Source of the DNA: Spartobacteria bacterium UBA5019 | GTDB taxonomy: Bacteria > Verrucomicrobiota > Verrucomicrobiia > Chthoniobacterales > Terrimicrobiaceae | Assembly: GCA_002396485.1 (NCBI GenBank) | Contig: DGXZ01000046.1 | Coordinates: 1-64,000, forward strand | DNA: 64,000 bases | Direction: 5' to 3' | Shown here: positions 8,896 through 20,050 of the stretch, one piece after another | Layout of the letters: each line of letters starts with the position of its first letter | Position numbering within the stretch: position 1 is the stretch's first letter | Notes under the pieces: generated by a model | Database searches by the model: none | Told to the model about the DNA's origin: nothing | What the model saw: only the letters and a program-made list of their open reading frames with translations | Made by a program: the position numbers and the translations under genes

Positions 8896-10350
8896 ATGAA
8901 GGGATTTTTCGGCAAATACGAAACAGGGAATTTTTTCGATGAGATGTTTGAGGCGGATGGAAACGTCCGCCCCCATTATTCAAAAATCCTGGAGCGTTTC
9001 TCGGAAATGGATGTCGACTCGTTCGAGCCCAAGCGGGCACTGGCGGAAAAAACCTACCTCAATCAAGGTATCACCTTCACGGTTTACAGCGGCGATGAGG
9101 GCACCGAGCGCATCATGCCGTTCGATCTTGTTCCCCGCATCATTCCCGCTGACGAGTGGCGCTTGCTCGAGCGGGGCTTGGAGCAGCGCCTGCGCGCGCT
9201 GAATCTCTTTTTGCACGACATCTACCACGATCAACGGATCGTGAAGGAGGGCGTGATCCCGCTGGAGATCATTCGTACGGCCAAGCACTACCGCCCTGAA
9301 TTGGTCGGGCTTGATGTGCCCCACGATATTTACATCCACATCTGCGGTTCTGATCTCATCCGGGGAGCTGACGGCACTTACATGGTTCTTGAAGACAACG
9401 GCCGCTGCCCTTCTGGCGTTTCCTACCTTCTTGAGAACCGCCAGGCGATGAAGCGGGTATTCCCCAAACTTTTCAGCCGTCACGCGGTGCGTTCCGTTGA
9501 CCGCTATCCCCAGGAGCTCCTTGAAGTGCTCCGCTATGTGGCTCCGCAGGGAAACCCTGATCCGACTGTGGTGGTGCTCACCCCAGGTATATACAATTCC
9601 GCCTATTTTGAGCATTCGTTCCTCGCGCGCTCCATGGGTATCGAAATCGTGGTAAGCCAGGATCTCGTGGTAAAGAACGCCTGCGTTTACATGAAAACCA
9701 CGAAGGGGCTCAAAAAGGTCGATGTCATCTATCGCCGCATCGACGATGATTTTTTAGATCCCACCGTCTTTCGAAAGGACTCCGTTCTCGGCGTTCCCGG
9801 CATCGTGAACGCCTATCGCGAAGGCAATGTGAACCTTTGCAATGCCCTCGGCACCGGCGTCGCCGATGACAAGGTGACCTACTACTACGTGCCGGCGATG
9901 ATCAAATTCTACCTCGGCGAGGATCCCGTCCTCCCGAACGTCGAGACTTACCTTTCGGCAGTCGATTCCGACCGGAAGTTCATTTTGGAAAATCTTGAGA
10001 ATCTTGTCGTGAAAGCCGCAAATGAGAGTGGCGGCTATGGAATGATGATCGGTCCAAACGCCAGTCGCGAGGAGATCGAAAAATTCCGCGCCGCCATCAT
10101 TGCCGACCCTCGTGGATACATCGCGCAGCCGGTCATTAGCCTCTCGCGTTCGCCCTGCTATTTCGATGGAAAGTTCGAGGGCCGGCACATCGACCTGCGG
10201 CCCTACATTCTTATGGGTGAAAAAACAACGATTGTGCCCGGTGGGCTCACGCGTGTCGCAATGCGCAAGGGCTCGCTGGTCGTCAACTCCTCGCAGGGAG
10301 GTGGCAGCAAAGACACATGGGTTCTGGACGAAACGGAGGCCGCATGCTGA
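8896..10350 (+). CDS. Circularly permuted ATP-grasp type 2 protein
   Basis: A 484-residue protein of the CP_ATPgrasp family (formerly DUF404/DUF407). Family blocks in order: [21 protein letters not shown] near residue 55; [21 protein letters not shown] near 105; [17 protein letters not shown] near 162; [12 protein letters not shown] near 375; and [14 protein letters not shown] near 405. These contribute the nucleotide and metal site. The family is thought to ligate or modify peptides using ATP, but no substrate is known. It is encoded directly before an alpha-E gene, which is the classic pairing. The next gene's ATG (10344) lies seven bases inside the end of this gene. Confidence 0.9.
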   Translation: MKGFFGKYETGNFFDEMFEADGNVRPHYSKILERFSEMDVDSFEPKRALAEKTYLNQGITFTVYSGDEGTERIMPFDLVPRIIPADEWRLLERGLEQRLRALNLFLHDIYHDQRIVKEGVIPLEIIRTAKHYRPELVGLDVPHDIYIHICGSDLIRGADGTYMVLEDNGRCPSGVSYLLENRQAMKRVFPKLFSRHAVRSVDRYPQELLEVLRYVAPQGNPDPTVVVLTPGIYNSAYFEHSFLARSMGIEIVVSQDLVVKNACVYMKTTKGLKKVDVIYRRIDDDFLDPTVFRKDSVLGVPGIVNAYREGNVNLCNALGTGVADDKVTYYYVPAMIKFYLGEDPVLPNVETYLSAVDSDRKFILENLENLVVKAANESGGYGMMIGPNASREEIEKFRAAIIADPRGYIAQPVISLSRSPCYFDGKFEGRHIDLRPYILMGEKTTIVPGGLTRVAMRKGSLVVNSSQGGGSKDTWVLDETEAAC

Positions 10351-11303
10351 GCCGCGTTACCGATTCCTGCTTCTGGCTGAGCCGCTATATCGAGCGTGCG
10401 GAGTCCAGCGCGCGAATCTTGGATGTGAATATCCAACTCGTGCTCGATTCCGAGGATCAGAGTGCAAATGGTGCCAACAATCTCTGGCGTCCCATCCTTT
10501 CGACTTTGGCAGAGCAGGAGCTTTTCCGCTCCCAGCACGGCGAATTGAATGGCGACACGGTTATGGAATTCGTCACTTTCGAAAAAGCGAACCCCAGCTC
10601 GATTTTGTCGTCGGTGACGCTCGCCCGCGAGAATGCACGCACCGTGCGTGAGCAGATATCCAGCGAGATGTGGGAGCAGTTGAACCGTCTTTATCTCTAC
10701 CTCCAGAGTCCTGCCGCCTACGCGGCTTTCCGTGAAAGTCCTATCGGCTTCTACCGAAGCCTCGTTGATCGATTTCACTCCTTTCAGGGCATCACCGACG
10801 CGACAATGACGCATGGCGAGGGATGGCATTTCCTGCAGGCTGGAAAATATCTCGAGCGGGCGGATGCGACATCGCGCGTGCTGGATTTCAAATACCATGT
10901 TCTACTCCCAAGTGGTGAACGCGTGGGAGGTAATGTGGATATTACACAGTGGATGGCTGTGCTCCGCTCCTGCAGCGCGATGGAGGCTTATCTGAAGCTT
11001 TTTCACGGTCGCGTCACGAGCTGGGAGGTCGCCGGTTTTTTGATACTCCATGCCAGCTTTCCGCGTTCGATCAGATTCAGTGTGGATGCCCTTGACCAAG
11101 CTCTTCACAGTATTTCCGGCAGTGAGCGCGGGCATTTTAGTAATGAGGCCGAGAGGCTCTCAGGAATGCTGCGCTCCACTCTGGACTACACGACGGTGGA
11201 CAGCATTTTCCAATCGGGCCTCCATCAATACCTCGACCAAACGCAGACGCGCATCAACGAAGTCTCGCGGGCATTGGCCGAAACCTACTGCAGCTGGCTG
11301 TGA
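10344..11303 (+). CDS. Alpha-E domain protein (DUF403)
   Basis: A 319-residue, all-helical protein of the alpha-E family (PF04168), which nearly always accompanies circularly permuted ATP-grasp proteins. The diagnostic N-terminus is [18 protein letters not shown], followed by helical repeats with W and H residues such as [17 protein letters not shown] and a C-terminal [12 protein letters not shown]. The start at 10344 is preceded by GGAGG at 10335-10339 and overlaps the ATP-grasp stop; the upstream in-frame start at 10317 would lengthen the overlap. Its biochemical role is not established. Its stop is shared with the next gene as GTGA. Confidence 0.9.
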   Translation: MLSRVTDSCFWLSRYIERAESSARILDVNIQLVLDSEDQSANGANNLWRPILSTLAEQELFRSQHGELNGDTVMEFVTFEKANPSSILSSVTLARENARTVREQISSEMWEQLNRLYLYLQSPAAYAAFRESPIGFYRSLVDRFHSFQGITDATMTHGEGWHFLQAGKYLERADATSRVLDFKYHVLLPSGERVGGNVDITQWMAVLRSCSAMEAYLKLFHGRVTSWEVAGFLILHASFPRSIRFSVDALDQALHSISGSERGHFSNEAERLSGMLRSTLDYTTVDSIFQSGLHQYLDQTQTRINEVSRALAETYCSWL

Positions 11304-12181
11304 CTCAAAAAAAATCCTCCGCGCTTCCGCTCACTCTCACGGTGCTGGACACATACGCCTTCGAGAACTTGCTGAAGCGGGTCGCTCGCTCGTTTCAGCT
11401 TTCTTTGCGCATTTTGCCGGCGCAACTCCGCCCTGCTCTCTCTCTTGCCTACATGCTGGCGCGGGCCTCGGATACCATCGCCGACGCCTCGTCCTCGCCG
11501 GATTTTCAGCGCCTCGCGCTTCTGCGCGGCCTGCCCGATCTTTATCCGGAGAAGTCTCCCGAACTCGGTCTGGGAGGCTCCGAGCGCGAGTTGCTGCAGA
11601 TTCTGCCGCGACTGCTTGAGGCTTTAAAAATACTTCCCGGGCGCGATGAAATCATCGCCCAGTGGCGCATCATTCTTCAGGGCCAGATTTTCGATGTGGA
11701 GCGTTTTGCTGCTCCTGCCGCCGAGACGTCTGCCGCGCCGCTGACTCCCGAGGAACTGGAAAAATACACATATCTCGTCGCTGGCAGTGTGGGCGAATTT
11801 TGGACGCGGCTTTGCTTCAAACACGTGCCGGATTATTCCACCAAGCCGCTGGAGGAAATGGTGCACCTTGCCCGCCGCTTCGGTCAGGCACTGCAGCTCG
11901 TCAACATCCTGAGGGATCGCCGCTCGGATGCCGACGCGGGCCGCATTTACATTTCCGACGAGCGTTTTTATTTCGAAATGCAGCATGTCACCGAGTTGAT
12001 GCAATCCGCTGCCCAATACACCGCCGCCATCCAACCACGCACCCTTCGTGCAGCCTGCGCCCTGCCACTCGATCTTGCGAAGCAAACCCTTGCCCTGGTC
12101 GCACAACATCCACTCGGCGTTGGGGTGAAAGTACCCCGCTACAAAGTGTGGTGGGCATTTGTAAAAGCCTTCTGGCGCTGA
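11300..12181 (+). CDS. Squalene/phytoene synthase-family protein
   Basis: A 293-residue member of the trans-isoprenyl head-to-head condensing family (PF00494). The first Asp-rich motif DTIAD is in LARASDTIADASSS near residue 58. The second is DRRSDADAGR in LVNILRDRRSDADAGRIYI near residue 205. Both Mg-diphosphate binding motifs are thus intact, which argues for an active enzyme joining two prenyl diphosphates. The product (squalene, dehydrosqualene or phytoene) cannot be read from sequence. It starts with GTG overlapping the alpha-E stop (GTGA), so it is coupled to the ATP-grasp/alpha-E pair, an unusual partner for this family. Confidence 0.85.
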   Translation: MTQKKSSALPLTLTVLDTYAFENLLKRVARSFQLSLRILPAQLRPALSLAYMLARASDTIADASSSPDFQRLALLRGLPDLYPEKSPELGLGGSERELLQILPRLLEALKILPGRDEIIAQWRIILQGQIFDVERFAAPAAETSAAPLTPEELEKYTYLVAGSVGEFWTRLCFKHVPDYSTKPLEEMVHLARRFGQALQLVNILRDRRSDADAGRIYISDERFYFEMQHVTELMQSAAQYTAAIQPRTLRAACALPLDLAKQTLALVAQHPLGVGVKVPRYKVWWAFVKAFWR

Positions 12182-12202
12182 GGGGATGTCAGTCCAATCC
12201 GT

Positions 12203-13952
<1,750 letters not shown>

Positions 13953-13956
<4 letters not shown>

Positions 13957-14231
13957 GGCTGTTTGATTTTGGATTTTCTCTGTGAGAGCAGGAAACTGGC
14001 GGCGAAAATACCGAATGACAAGCCGATTCCGGCTGCGACGAAGTCTATTCCCGGCACGAATTTTTCCTGCTTCACCTCGTATTGAATCCCGGTGATCTCG
14101 TCTGTGGCTGGAATGGTTACGTAGGTTTTTGTCCACCCCACGTCAGGGCCGCTGAACCACCACCATGAAAGACAGGTCGAGAGGATAAAGAGGGCGAGAA
14201 GTCGAGTAAGGGTGCGAAATGAAAATTTCAT
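13953..14231 (-). CDS. Small two-helix membrane protein
   Basis: A 92-residue protein I do not recognise. Hydrophobic segments at about residues 8-26 (TRLLALFILSTCLSWWWF) and 63-82 (GIDFVAAGIGLSFGIFAASF) flank a polar loop of about 35 residues, with a basic tail RKSKIKQP. It is coupled by ATGA overlap to the YceI gene downstream, and possibly works with it at the envelope. Confidence 0.6.
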
Positions 14232-14456
14232 GGGGTCTTTGGAGTGCTTTGCGGATTTGCTAGAATCTGTCTGTGAAGTTGGCTCATGTTTGGCGCTTCA
14301 AGAAGCAATCTTTTGCCGTTTTTCCAGCGGGTTCGCTTATCACTGAGGCCTCAAAATGAGTTTGCTCGGATACCGGCCACAACAGAGGCGATCCAAAACT
14401 CAAACCCTCATGCATTGCAATTCCGTAACAATCGCCGCAGAGCGCATTAGAGGGTA

Positions 14457-14556
14457 GGGGTGTCAGAGGACCACGGCAAAGAGGAGCTGACTACCGTTGC
14501 TGCATTCCTGCCCTGGCGGGGTTCGCCGGTCCGCAGTCCATGGCCCCTGACGCCCG
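14457..14556 (-). ncRNA. ffs: Signal recognition particle RNA (small 4.5S type)
   Basis: On the minus strand the ends GGGCGTCAG and CTGACACCC pair, making a long hairpin of about 100 bases. Its tip carries the conserved domain IV core CCAGGGCAGGAATGCAGCA: a GGAA tetraloop closed by GCA/TGC and flanked by the CAGG and AGCA internal-loop strands that bind Ffh. This is the small bacterial form without an Alu domain. It fills most of the 407-base gap between the small membrane-protein gene and the Mrp gene; the remainder shows no gene. The exact ends are uncertain by a few bases. Confidence 0.85.
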
Positions 14557-14638
14557 AAATCTAATCACCGTAGGCGTGTGACGCAACTTGTAATCCATCG
14601 ATCTTGCCCGCGGGCTGCGTCCGTGCAAAATCCGGCTC

Positions 14639-15682
14639 ATGTCTTCCATCAATCAGGATTCCGTTCGTCAGGCGCTCAGTACTGTAAAATACCCCGGCTT
14701 TTCGCGTGATATCGTTTCGTTTGGGCTGCTCCGCGAAGTTGCGGTGAATGGATCGGATGTCGATGTGCAGTTGGTGCTTTCTACGAATGACACGGACATC
14801 GCAAAAAAAATTCACGCCGAGGCGACAGCTGCTCTTCAAGCCATGGGTGGCGCTGGCCGTGCCTCCGTAAAAATCGATGTTCAGGCGCCCGCCAGCACAA
14901 CCGGAGCGGTTGGACCCGCGAAGATCGAGGGCGTGAAGCATGTCATTGCGGTCGCCAGTGGAAAAGGCGGTGTGGGGAAATCCACCGTCGCTTCCAATCT
15001 GGCTCTATCTCTCTCGCAATCCGGCGCCAAGACGGGCCTCTGCGATTGCGACATCTATGGCCCGAGTATCGCTCTCATGTTCGGCGGAGCCAATGAGCGG
15101 CCCACTGCCGATGACGACAACCGTATCATTCCCATCGAGCGCCATGGAGTTTCACTCATGTCCATGGGTTTTCTCCTCGATGATGGATCCCCGGCTGTCC
15201 TTCGCGGTCCAATGGTTACGCGCTACACCCAGCAATTTCTGCGTCAGGTCTCATGGGGGAATCTGGATTATCTGATTCTCGATCTCCCGCCCGGCACCGG
15301 CGATATCCAGCTCACCATCGTTCAAACCGTGGCTCTCTCCGGGGCCATCATTGTCACCACGCCCCAGGAGGTCGCCCTCATCGACGCGCGGAAAGCCATT
15401 TCGATGTTTGCTAAGACGAATGTGCCAGTGCTCGGAATCATTGAAAACATGAGCTTCTTCGTGTGTCCGGGGGATGGAAAACGCTACGATATTTTTGGCA
15501 CGGGTGGGGGGGGGCGCGAGGCGGCGAAGCTACAGGTTCCGTTGCTGGGCGAGGTCCCGATCGAGCCTCTCGTGCGGGAAGCGGGCGACACGGGGCGTCC
15601 AGCGGTGGCTGCTCATCCGGGGAGTGCCGCAGCGTGTGTTTTCAATGGTATTGCTGAAAAAATCCGCGCCATACTCAAATAG
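14639..15682 (+). CDS. Mrp/NBP35-family Fe-S carrier ATPase (ApbC-like)
   Basis: A 347-residue protein. Residues 1 to about 90 are a MIP18/DUF59 domain (RDIVSFGLLREVAVNG). The rest is a deviant-Walker P-loop ATPase with ASGKGGVGKSTVASNLA near residue 105, CDIYGPSIALMFG, and LDLPPGTGDIQLTI. Family members ferry Fe-S clusters in the cytoplasm. The cluster-binding CxxC usually seen before DIFGxGG is incomplete: the sequence is FFVCPGDGKRYDIFG, so only the first cysteine remains. Other features and length are normal. No clear operon partner is present; the next gene converges on it. Confidence 0.9.
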   Translation: MSSINQDSVRQALSTVKYPGFSRDIVSFGLLREVAVNGSDVDVQLVLSTNDTDIAKKIHAEATAALQAMGGAGRASVKIDVQAPASTTGAVGPAKIEGVKHVIAVASGKGGVGKSTVASNLALSLSQSGAKTGLCDCDIYGPSIALMFGGANERPTADDDNRIIPIERHGVSLMSMGFLLDDGSPAVLRGPMVTRYTQQFLRQVSWGNLDYLILDLPPGTGDIQLTIVQTVALSGAIIVTTPQEVALIDARKAISMFAKTNVPVLGIIENMSFFVCPGDGKRYDIFGTGGGGREAAKLQVPLLGEVPIEPLVREAGDTGRPAVAAHPGSAAACVFNGIAEKIRAILK

Positions 15683-15693
15683 CTGGCACTGGT

Positions 15694-17439
15694 TCAGGGC
15701 TGTGGCTCGGGTTGCTTTGCGACCTTTGAGGAATGCTGGTCGATTTTTTCGGCAAGAGTGGGATTTTTTGGATCCAGCCCATGGGCTTTTTGCCAATAGA
15801 TGACAGCCTCTGTGGTTTTGCCAAGTTTTTCATAGGCGTCGCCGATGTGATCGAGAACTACAGGGTCGGGCTTTTCAAGGAGCGAGGCCGCGCGGAGCAG
15901 CTCGGCCACGGCTTCCGTGTAGCGGCCTTGGTGGAAATACACCCAGCCGAGGGTGTCAACATAAGCTCCGTTTTGGGGGGCCAGCTCCAGTGCGCGGTGG
16001 ACGAGTTGCTCGGCGGCGTCCAGATTTTCGTTCCGGTCGGCCCACATGTAGGCCAGGAAGTTGTAGGGCTCTGCATTTTCTGGATCGAGGCTGATGGCTG
16101 TTTTGATGAGTTCGGCCGCCTTCACATAGTGCCCCGCTTGCTCGGCGGCAGCGCCATAGCTCATGAAGAAAGAAGGGTCGAGCATCTCGGGATTTGAGTT
16201 TGAGGCTTCGATGAGCACTCGCTCGAAGGCCATGAGAGCGGCGGCGTGTTGCTTGGATTGGCTGAGGGAGATCGCTCGCAGGAGTGTGAAGCCCGTAAGG
16301 TAAGGAAAGCGTCTCTCTGCCTCGCTGGCATACTGGAGGGCGGTCTCATTGTCGCCGGACCGTAAGGCGATGCGGATGATGTCTTCGTAGCGGCGAGGGT
16401 CGATCGGCGCGACGACGAGAGCTTGGCGCATGCTCGTGAGGGCGGCTGGGAGTTCGTTTTGTCGCAGGCGGATGCGGGCCAGTGCATCGTAGGCTGCCAG
16501 ATTCATTGGATTTTCCGCGATGACCTCGTCTAGAAGCTGCGCGGCAGCGGCATTGTCGCCTGTTTGGGCGTGGCAATCCGCGAGCTTTTCCCTCAACCCG
16601 GTGAGCGATGGCTGCCTTTCAAATGCCGCCTTGTAAAGTTCCAACGCGCTGGCCGCATCGCCGCATGCAAAGTAATAATCCGCCGTGCGCGAGAGGATTT
16701 CGGGATCTTTCCCGCTGGTTTGCGCGGCACGATCCACCAGCACGAGGATTTTTTCCCATTCGCTCTGTGAGATCGGACGCTTCGAGCGCTTGGTGTCGCG
16801 CAGGCGCAGGTCGGCAAGATCAAGCCAGAATGCGGGATTTTTATTTTCGGATTTCAGGGCTTTCTGAAAAAGTCCCTCGATTCGCTTGTTCTGGCCGGTC
16901 GCCCGGCAAACCTCCCACAGAACCTCGAAGGCGCTGGAATTATCCGGCGCGATGTCATACGCGATAACGGCAAATTTTTCAGCGAGAGCAGGCTTTTCGA
17001 GTTGGCGAAGGTAGATAGTGGCCAGAGCAATAGGCGCCGAGGGATTGCCGGGAGAGGCCTTTACCGCATCCTTCAATATGGAAAGCGCCTCTGTCTCCTC
17101 GCCTCTGCGAAGATGGTGTTGGGCCACATCCAAAGCCAAATCGCAAAAGCCAGGGTCCAATGCCAGCACCCGCTTCTTGTTTTCAAGCGCCTTGTCCGGC
17201 CCTTCGGTCTCCTCCTCAAAAATAGCTTGCATGTAGCGTGCATGGGCCTCTGCCGTTTTTTCCGCCCGCTCGGAAAGCTCAAAGGGAATGGGGTGGGCGA
17301 GACACTCGGGAACCTGAAAGTCGGCCTGCGAGCCTGCGGCAGAGAGGGAAAAGGCAACCCAGCCAACAAAACTCGCCAAACAGGCGGAAATGCGGAGGCT
17401 GTGGAGGCATGCCATTTGACCAATCATTGTTGAAACCAT
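15694..17439 (-). CDS. Secreted tetratricopeptide-repeat protein
   Basis: A 581-residue protein with an N-terminal signal-like segment (about residues 15-38) and at least ten TPR-like helical pairs, recognisable by recurring patterns such as EPYNFLAYMWADRNENLDAA and DTLGWVYFHQGRYTEA. This places it in the periplasm or outer membrane as a protein-interaction scaffold. It is transcribed divergently from ftsK, with only 37 bases between the starts. Methionines at residues 5 and 9 are alternative starts. The partner is unknown. Confidence 0.8.
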   Translation of the reverse strand: MVSTMIGQMACLHSLRISACLASFVGWVAFSLSAAGSQADFQVPECLAHPIPFELSERAEKTAEAHARYMQAIFEEETEGPDKALENKKRVLALDPGFCDLALDVAQHHLRRGEETEALSILKDAVKASPGNPSAPIALATIYLRQLEKPALAEKFAVIAYDIAPDNSSAFEVLWEVCRATGQNKRIEGLFQKALKSENKNPAFWLDLADLRLRDTKRSKRPISQSEWEKILVLVDRAAQTSGKDPEILSRTADYYFACGDAASALELYKAAFERQPSLTGLREKLADCHAQTGDNAAAAQLLDEVIAENPMNLAAYDALARIRLRQNELPAALTSMRQALVVAPIDPRRYEDIIRIALRSGDNETALQYASEAERRFPYLTGFTLLRAISLSQSKQHAAALMAFERVLIEASNSNPEMLDPSFFMSYGAAAEQAGHYVKAAELIKTAISLDPENAEPYNFLAYMWADRNENLDAAEQLVHRALELAPQNGAYVDTLGWVYFHQGRYTEAVAELLRAASLLEKPDPVVLDHIGDAYEKLGKTTEAVIYWQKAHGLDPKNPTLAEKIDQHSSKVAKQPEPQP

Positions 17440-17476
17440 AATCTCTCAATGGCTTTTTTCCATATGGAAATGGACG

Positions 17477-20050
17477 ATGGCCTCTGGCTCAGATTTCTTG
17501 AAACCCGCAGGGAAGTCCGCGATAGTCGCCCGCTTCATGGCGAAGCGCTCCACAGCAGTCAAAATTCCGGCATTTGTTGTCGGTCTGGTGCTCCTATTTT
17601 CGGGAGTTTACCTCTTTGCGTCGCTTGCGAGTTACGATCCCCGCTCGGTTCCTGGTTGGGCACCGATTATCAGCAGCGTGGCCAGATCCGTTGGAGCAAG
17701 TCCGAATCTGGGCGGACCCTTGGGAGCTCTTCTCGCAGGGTATTCCCTCTTTTTCTTTGGTGGGGCGGCTTATTTGCTCGCCATGGTGACCATTGGCTAT
17801 GGACTGGCAAAATGGTTCCTGCCTGGCTACCGCCTCCGTGATAAAGTTTCATGGGGCCTTCTCATGGTCCTGCTCGGTGCCTGCCTCCTGCAACTCCAAC
17901 CAATCTTTTTGTCCGATTGGAAATCTGACCTCCGTATCGAGGGGCCAGGTGGATTTTTTGGCCTCTGGCTCGGCCGGAAAGCCATCTACAATCTCGTTGG
18001 GAGCTTTTCATTTCTTCTCCTCTCCGCCCTCTACATCATCAGCCTCCTCTACGCGCTGACTTCCCATCCCATCCGTGATGGGCGCAATGCATGGAGGGCA
18101 TTTCTGGCCTGGCGCGAAGCCCGCCGTGTGGCGCGTTTACAGACACTCGCAGTCGATAAACGCATCGAGGAGGAACGTGCCGCGCTCGAGAAAAAAGCCG
18201 ATAAACTTGAGAAAAAAGCCCGCAAAAAAGGCCTTGAAATTCCCGAACCGGAACTGGAGCTCTTCCCCGCCAATCTGCCGGAACCCGAGATCATCGACGC
18301 CACCGCTTCATCCGCCTCCAAAAAGCCGAAGCTCTCCGAACTCCGAGCTGCCCGCGACACCAAGGATTCGTTTCCGCCCGGCCTGATCGATGTGCATTTC
18401 GAGAACTACATCATGCCAGGCACCGAGTTGTTGGATGCCCCCGATGAGACGGAACGCGAACCTCTCGACCGCGAGGAGCTGAAGAATAACCAGAACCTCA
18501 TCATCGAAACCCTGGCGCAGTTCGGCATCAAGGCGACGCCTGGAACGATTACGAAAGGACCCACGATCACCCGCTACGAGGTCTACCCGGATGTCGGCGT
18601 GCGCGTTGACAAAATCGTGGCTCTGGAGCGAGACATCGCCAGGGCAACCCGCGCCGAGAGGATAAACATCCTGGCACCGATTCCCGGCAAGGACACCGTA
18701 GGCATCGAAATTGCGAACTCTAAGAAAGTGAAAGTCACGCTCCGCGAGCTTTTCGAGAAGGATGTCTGGCGTGAATCCTCGGCCAAGCTACCCCTCGCGC
18801 TTGGCATGGATGTTTACGGAAACACGATCATCGGCGACCTCGCTAAAATGCCACACCTACTCGTCGCGGGGACCACCGGTAGTGGCAAGAGCGTTTGCAT
18901 CAATTCTATCATCGCGAGTCTGCTCTTCCGCTACTCGCCTGAGCAACTGCGCTTCATCATGATCGACCCGAAGGTTGTAGAGATGCAGATTTACAATTCT
19001 CTGCCGCACCTCATCACACCCGTCGTCACCGATCCCAAAAAGGTTCTCCTCGCGCTCCGTTGGGTTGTTGATGAAATGGAACAGCGTTATCGGATTTTCG
19101 CCAAGTGCAAGGTGAAGAATATCTCGGGATTCAACGAGCGCCCTCTCCCGAAATCGCAAGCTGAGCTGGATGCCGAGAATGCTGCCAATGCGGCCAAGGA
19201 GAACCCTGTCGCGGAGCCCGAAGCCGTCCTTGAGGAGCCTCTCGACCAGGCCACCCCTCCTTTCGATGCTCCTCTTCCAGTTGCAGAGTCCGATGTGCCC
19301 GAGTCTTTCGAAGAAGAGACTCCTGATGAAGAGCCCATGGCTCCGCCGGTGCGAGTGCCGCGCTCGGACGACCTCATCATTCCAGACCGCATGCCTTTTA
19401 TCGTCGTGATTATCGACGAGTTGGCGGATCTCATGCAAACCGCTCCGGCTGATGTTGAGAGCGCCATCGCCCGCATCACCCAAATGGCACGCGCGGCTGG
19501 CATTCACATGATCGTGGCCACTCAGACGCCACGAGCTGATGTTGTGACCGGCATTATCAAGGCAAACATCCCGAGCCGCATTGCATTCCAGGTCGCCTCG
19601 AAAATCGATAGTCGCGTTATTCTTGATGAGAATGGCGCCGAAAAACTCCTCGGCCAAGGTGACATGCTCTACCTTCCGCCCGGCACCTCGAAATACACCC
19701 GCGCTCAAGGCGTTCTCGTTACCGAGGAGGAAATCCACCGCCTCGTGGAATTTGTTTCGAAACAAGCCGAGCCGAACTTCGACAAGAGCATTCATGAAAA
19801 GCTCACCAGCACCAATATCCCGGAGGAGGAGGTGAGTGATGAGGATGAGGAACTTTGCACCAAATGCCTTGAAGTGATCCGGCAGGAGAACCGCGCCTCC
19901 ACCTCCATGCTCCAACGGCGTCTGAAATTAGGCTATACACGCGCGGCCCGTGTGATGGATATTCTCGAACAGCGCGGCATCGTTGGACCCAAAGACGGCG
20001 CGAAGGACCGCGAAATTCTTGTCGATCTCAACGAGGAGGGCGCATTTTGA
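17477..20050 (+). CDS. ftsK: DNA translocase FtsK/SpoIIIE
   Basis: An 857-residue septal DNA pump. Four hydrophobic segments lie between residues about 27 and 195, then a charged linker. The FtsK alpha/beta motor follows, with Walker A AGTTGSGKSVCIN near residue 463 and Walker B FIVVIIDELADLM near 640, and a C-terminal winged-helix gamma domain (residues about 790-850, EVIRQENRASTSMLQRRL) that reads orienting sequences. Between the conserved NISGFNERP and the Walker B strand sits an Asp/Glu/Pro-rich insertion of about 75 residues (residues about 558-635) that is much longer than in E. coli FtsK. A methionine at residue 21 (17537) is an alternative start. The stop overlaps the next start as TTGA. 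Confidence 0.93.
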   Translation: MASGSDFLKPAGKSAIVARFMAKRSTAVKIPAFVVGLVLLFSGVYLFASLASYDPRSVPGWAPIISSVARSVGASPNLGGPLGALLAGYSLFFFGGAAYLLAMVTIGYGLAKWFLPGYRLRDKVSWGLLMVLLGACLLQLQPIFLSDWKSDLRIEGPGGFFGLWLGRKAIYNLVGSFSFLLLSALYIISLLYALTSHPIRDGRNAWRAFLAWREARRVARLQTLAVDKRIEEERAALEKKADKLEKKARKKGLEIPEPELELFPANLPEPEIIDATASSASKKPKLSELRAARDTKDSFPPGLIDVHFENYIMPGTELLDAPDETEREPLDREELKNNQNLIIETLAQFGIKATPGTITKGPTITRYEVYPDVGVRVDKIVALERDIARATRAERINILAPIPGKDTVGIEIANSKKVKVTLRELFEKDVWRESSAKLPLALGMDVYGNTIIGDLAKMPHLLVAGTTGSGKSVCINSIIASLLFRYSPEQLRFIMIDPKVVEMQIYNSLPHLITPVVTDPKKVLLALRWVVDEMEQRYRIFAKCKVKNISGFNERPLPKSQAELDAENAANAAKENPVAEPEAVLEEPLDQATPPFDAPLPVAESDVPESFEEETPDEEPMAPPVRVPRSDDLIIPDRMPFIVVIIDELADLMQTAPADVESAIARITQMARAAGIHMIVATQTPRADVVTGIIKANIPSRIAFQVASKIDSRVILDENGAEKLLGQGDMLYLPPGTSKYTRAQGVLVTEEEIHRLVEFVSKQAEPNFDKSIHEKLTSTNIPEEEVSDEDEELCTKCLEVIRQENRASTSMLQRRLKLGYTRAARVMDILEQRGIVGPKDGAKDREILVDLNEEGAF

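Noticed and set aside
18857..19915. A 352-codon minus-strand frame within ftsK
   Set aside because: Antisense shadow of the FtsK motor; no recognisable motif and no start signal.
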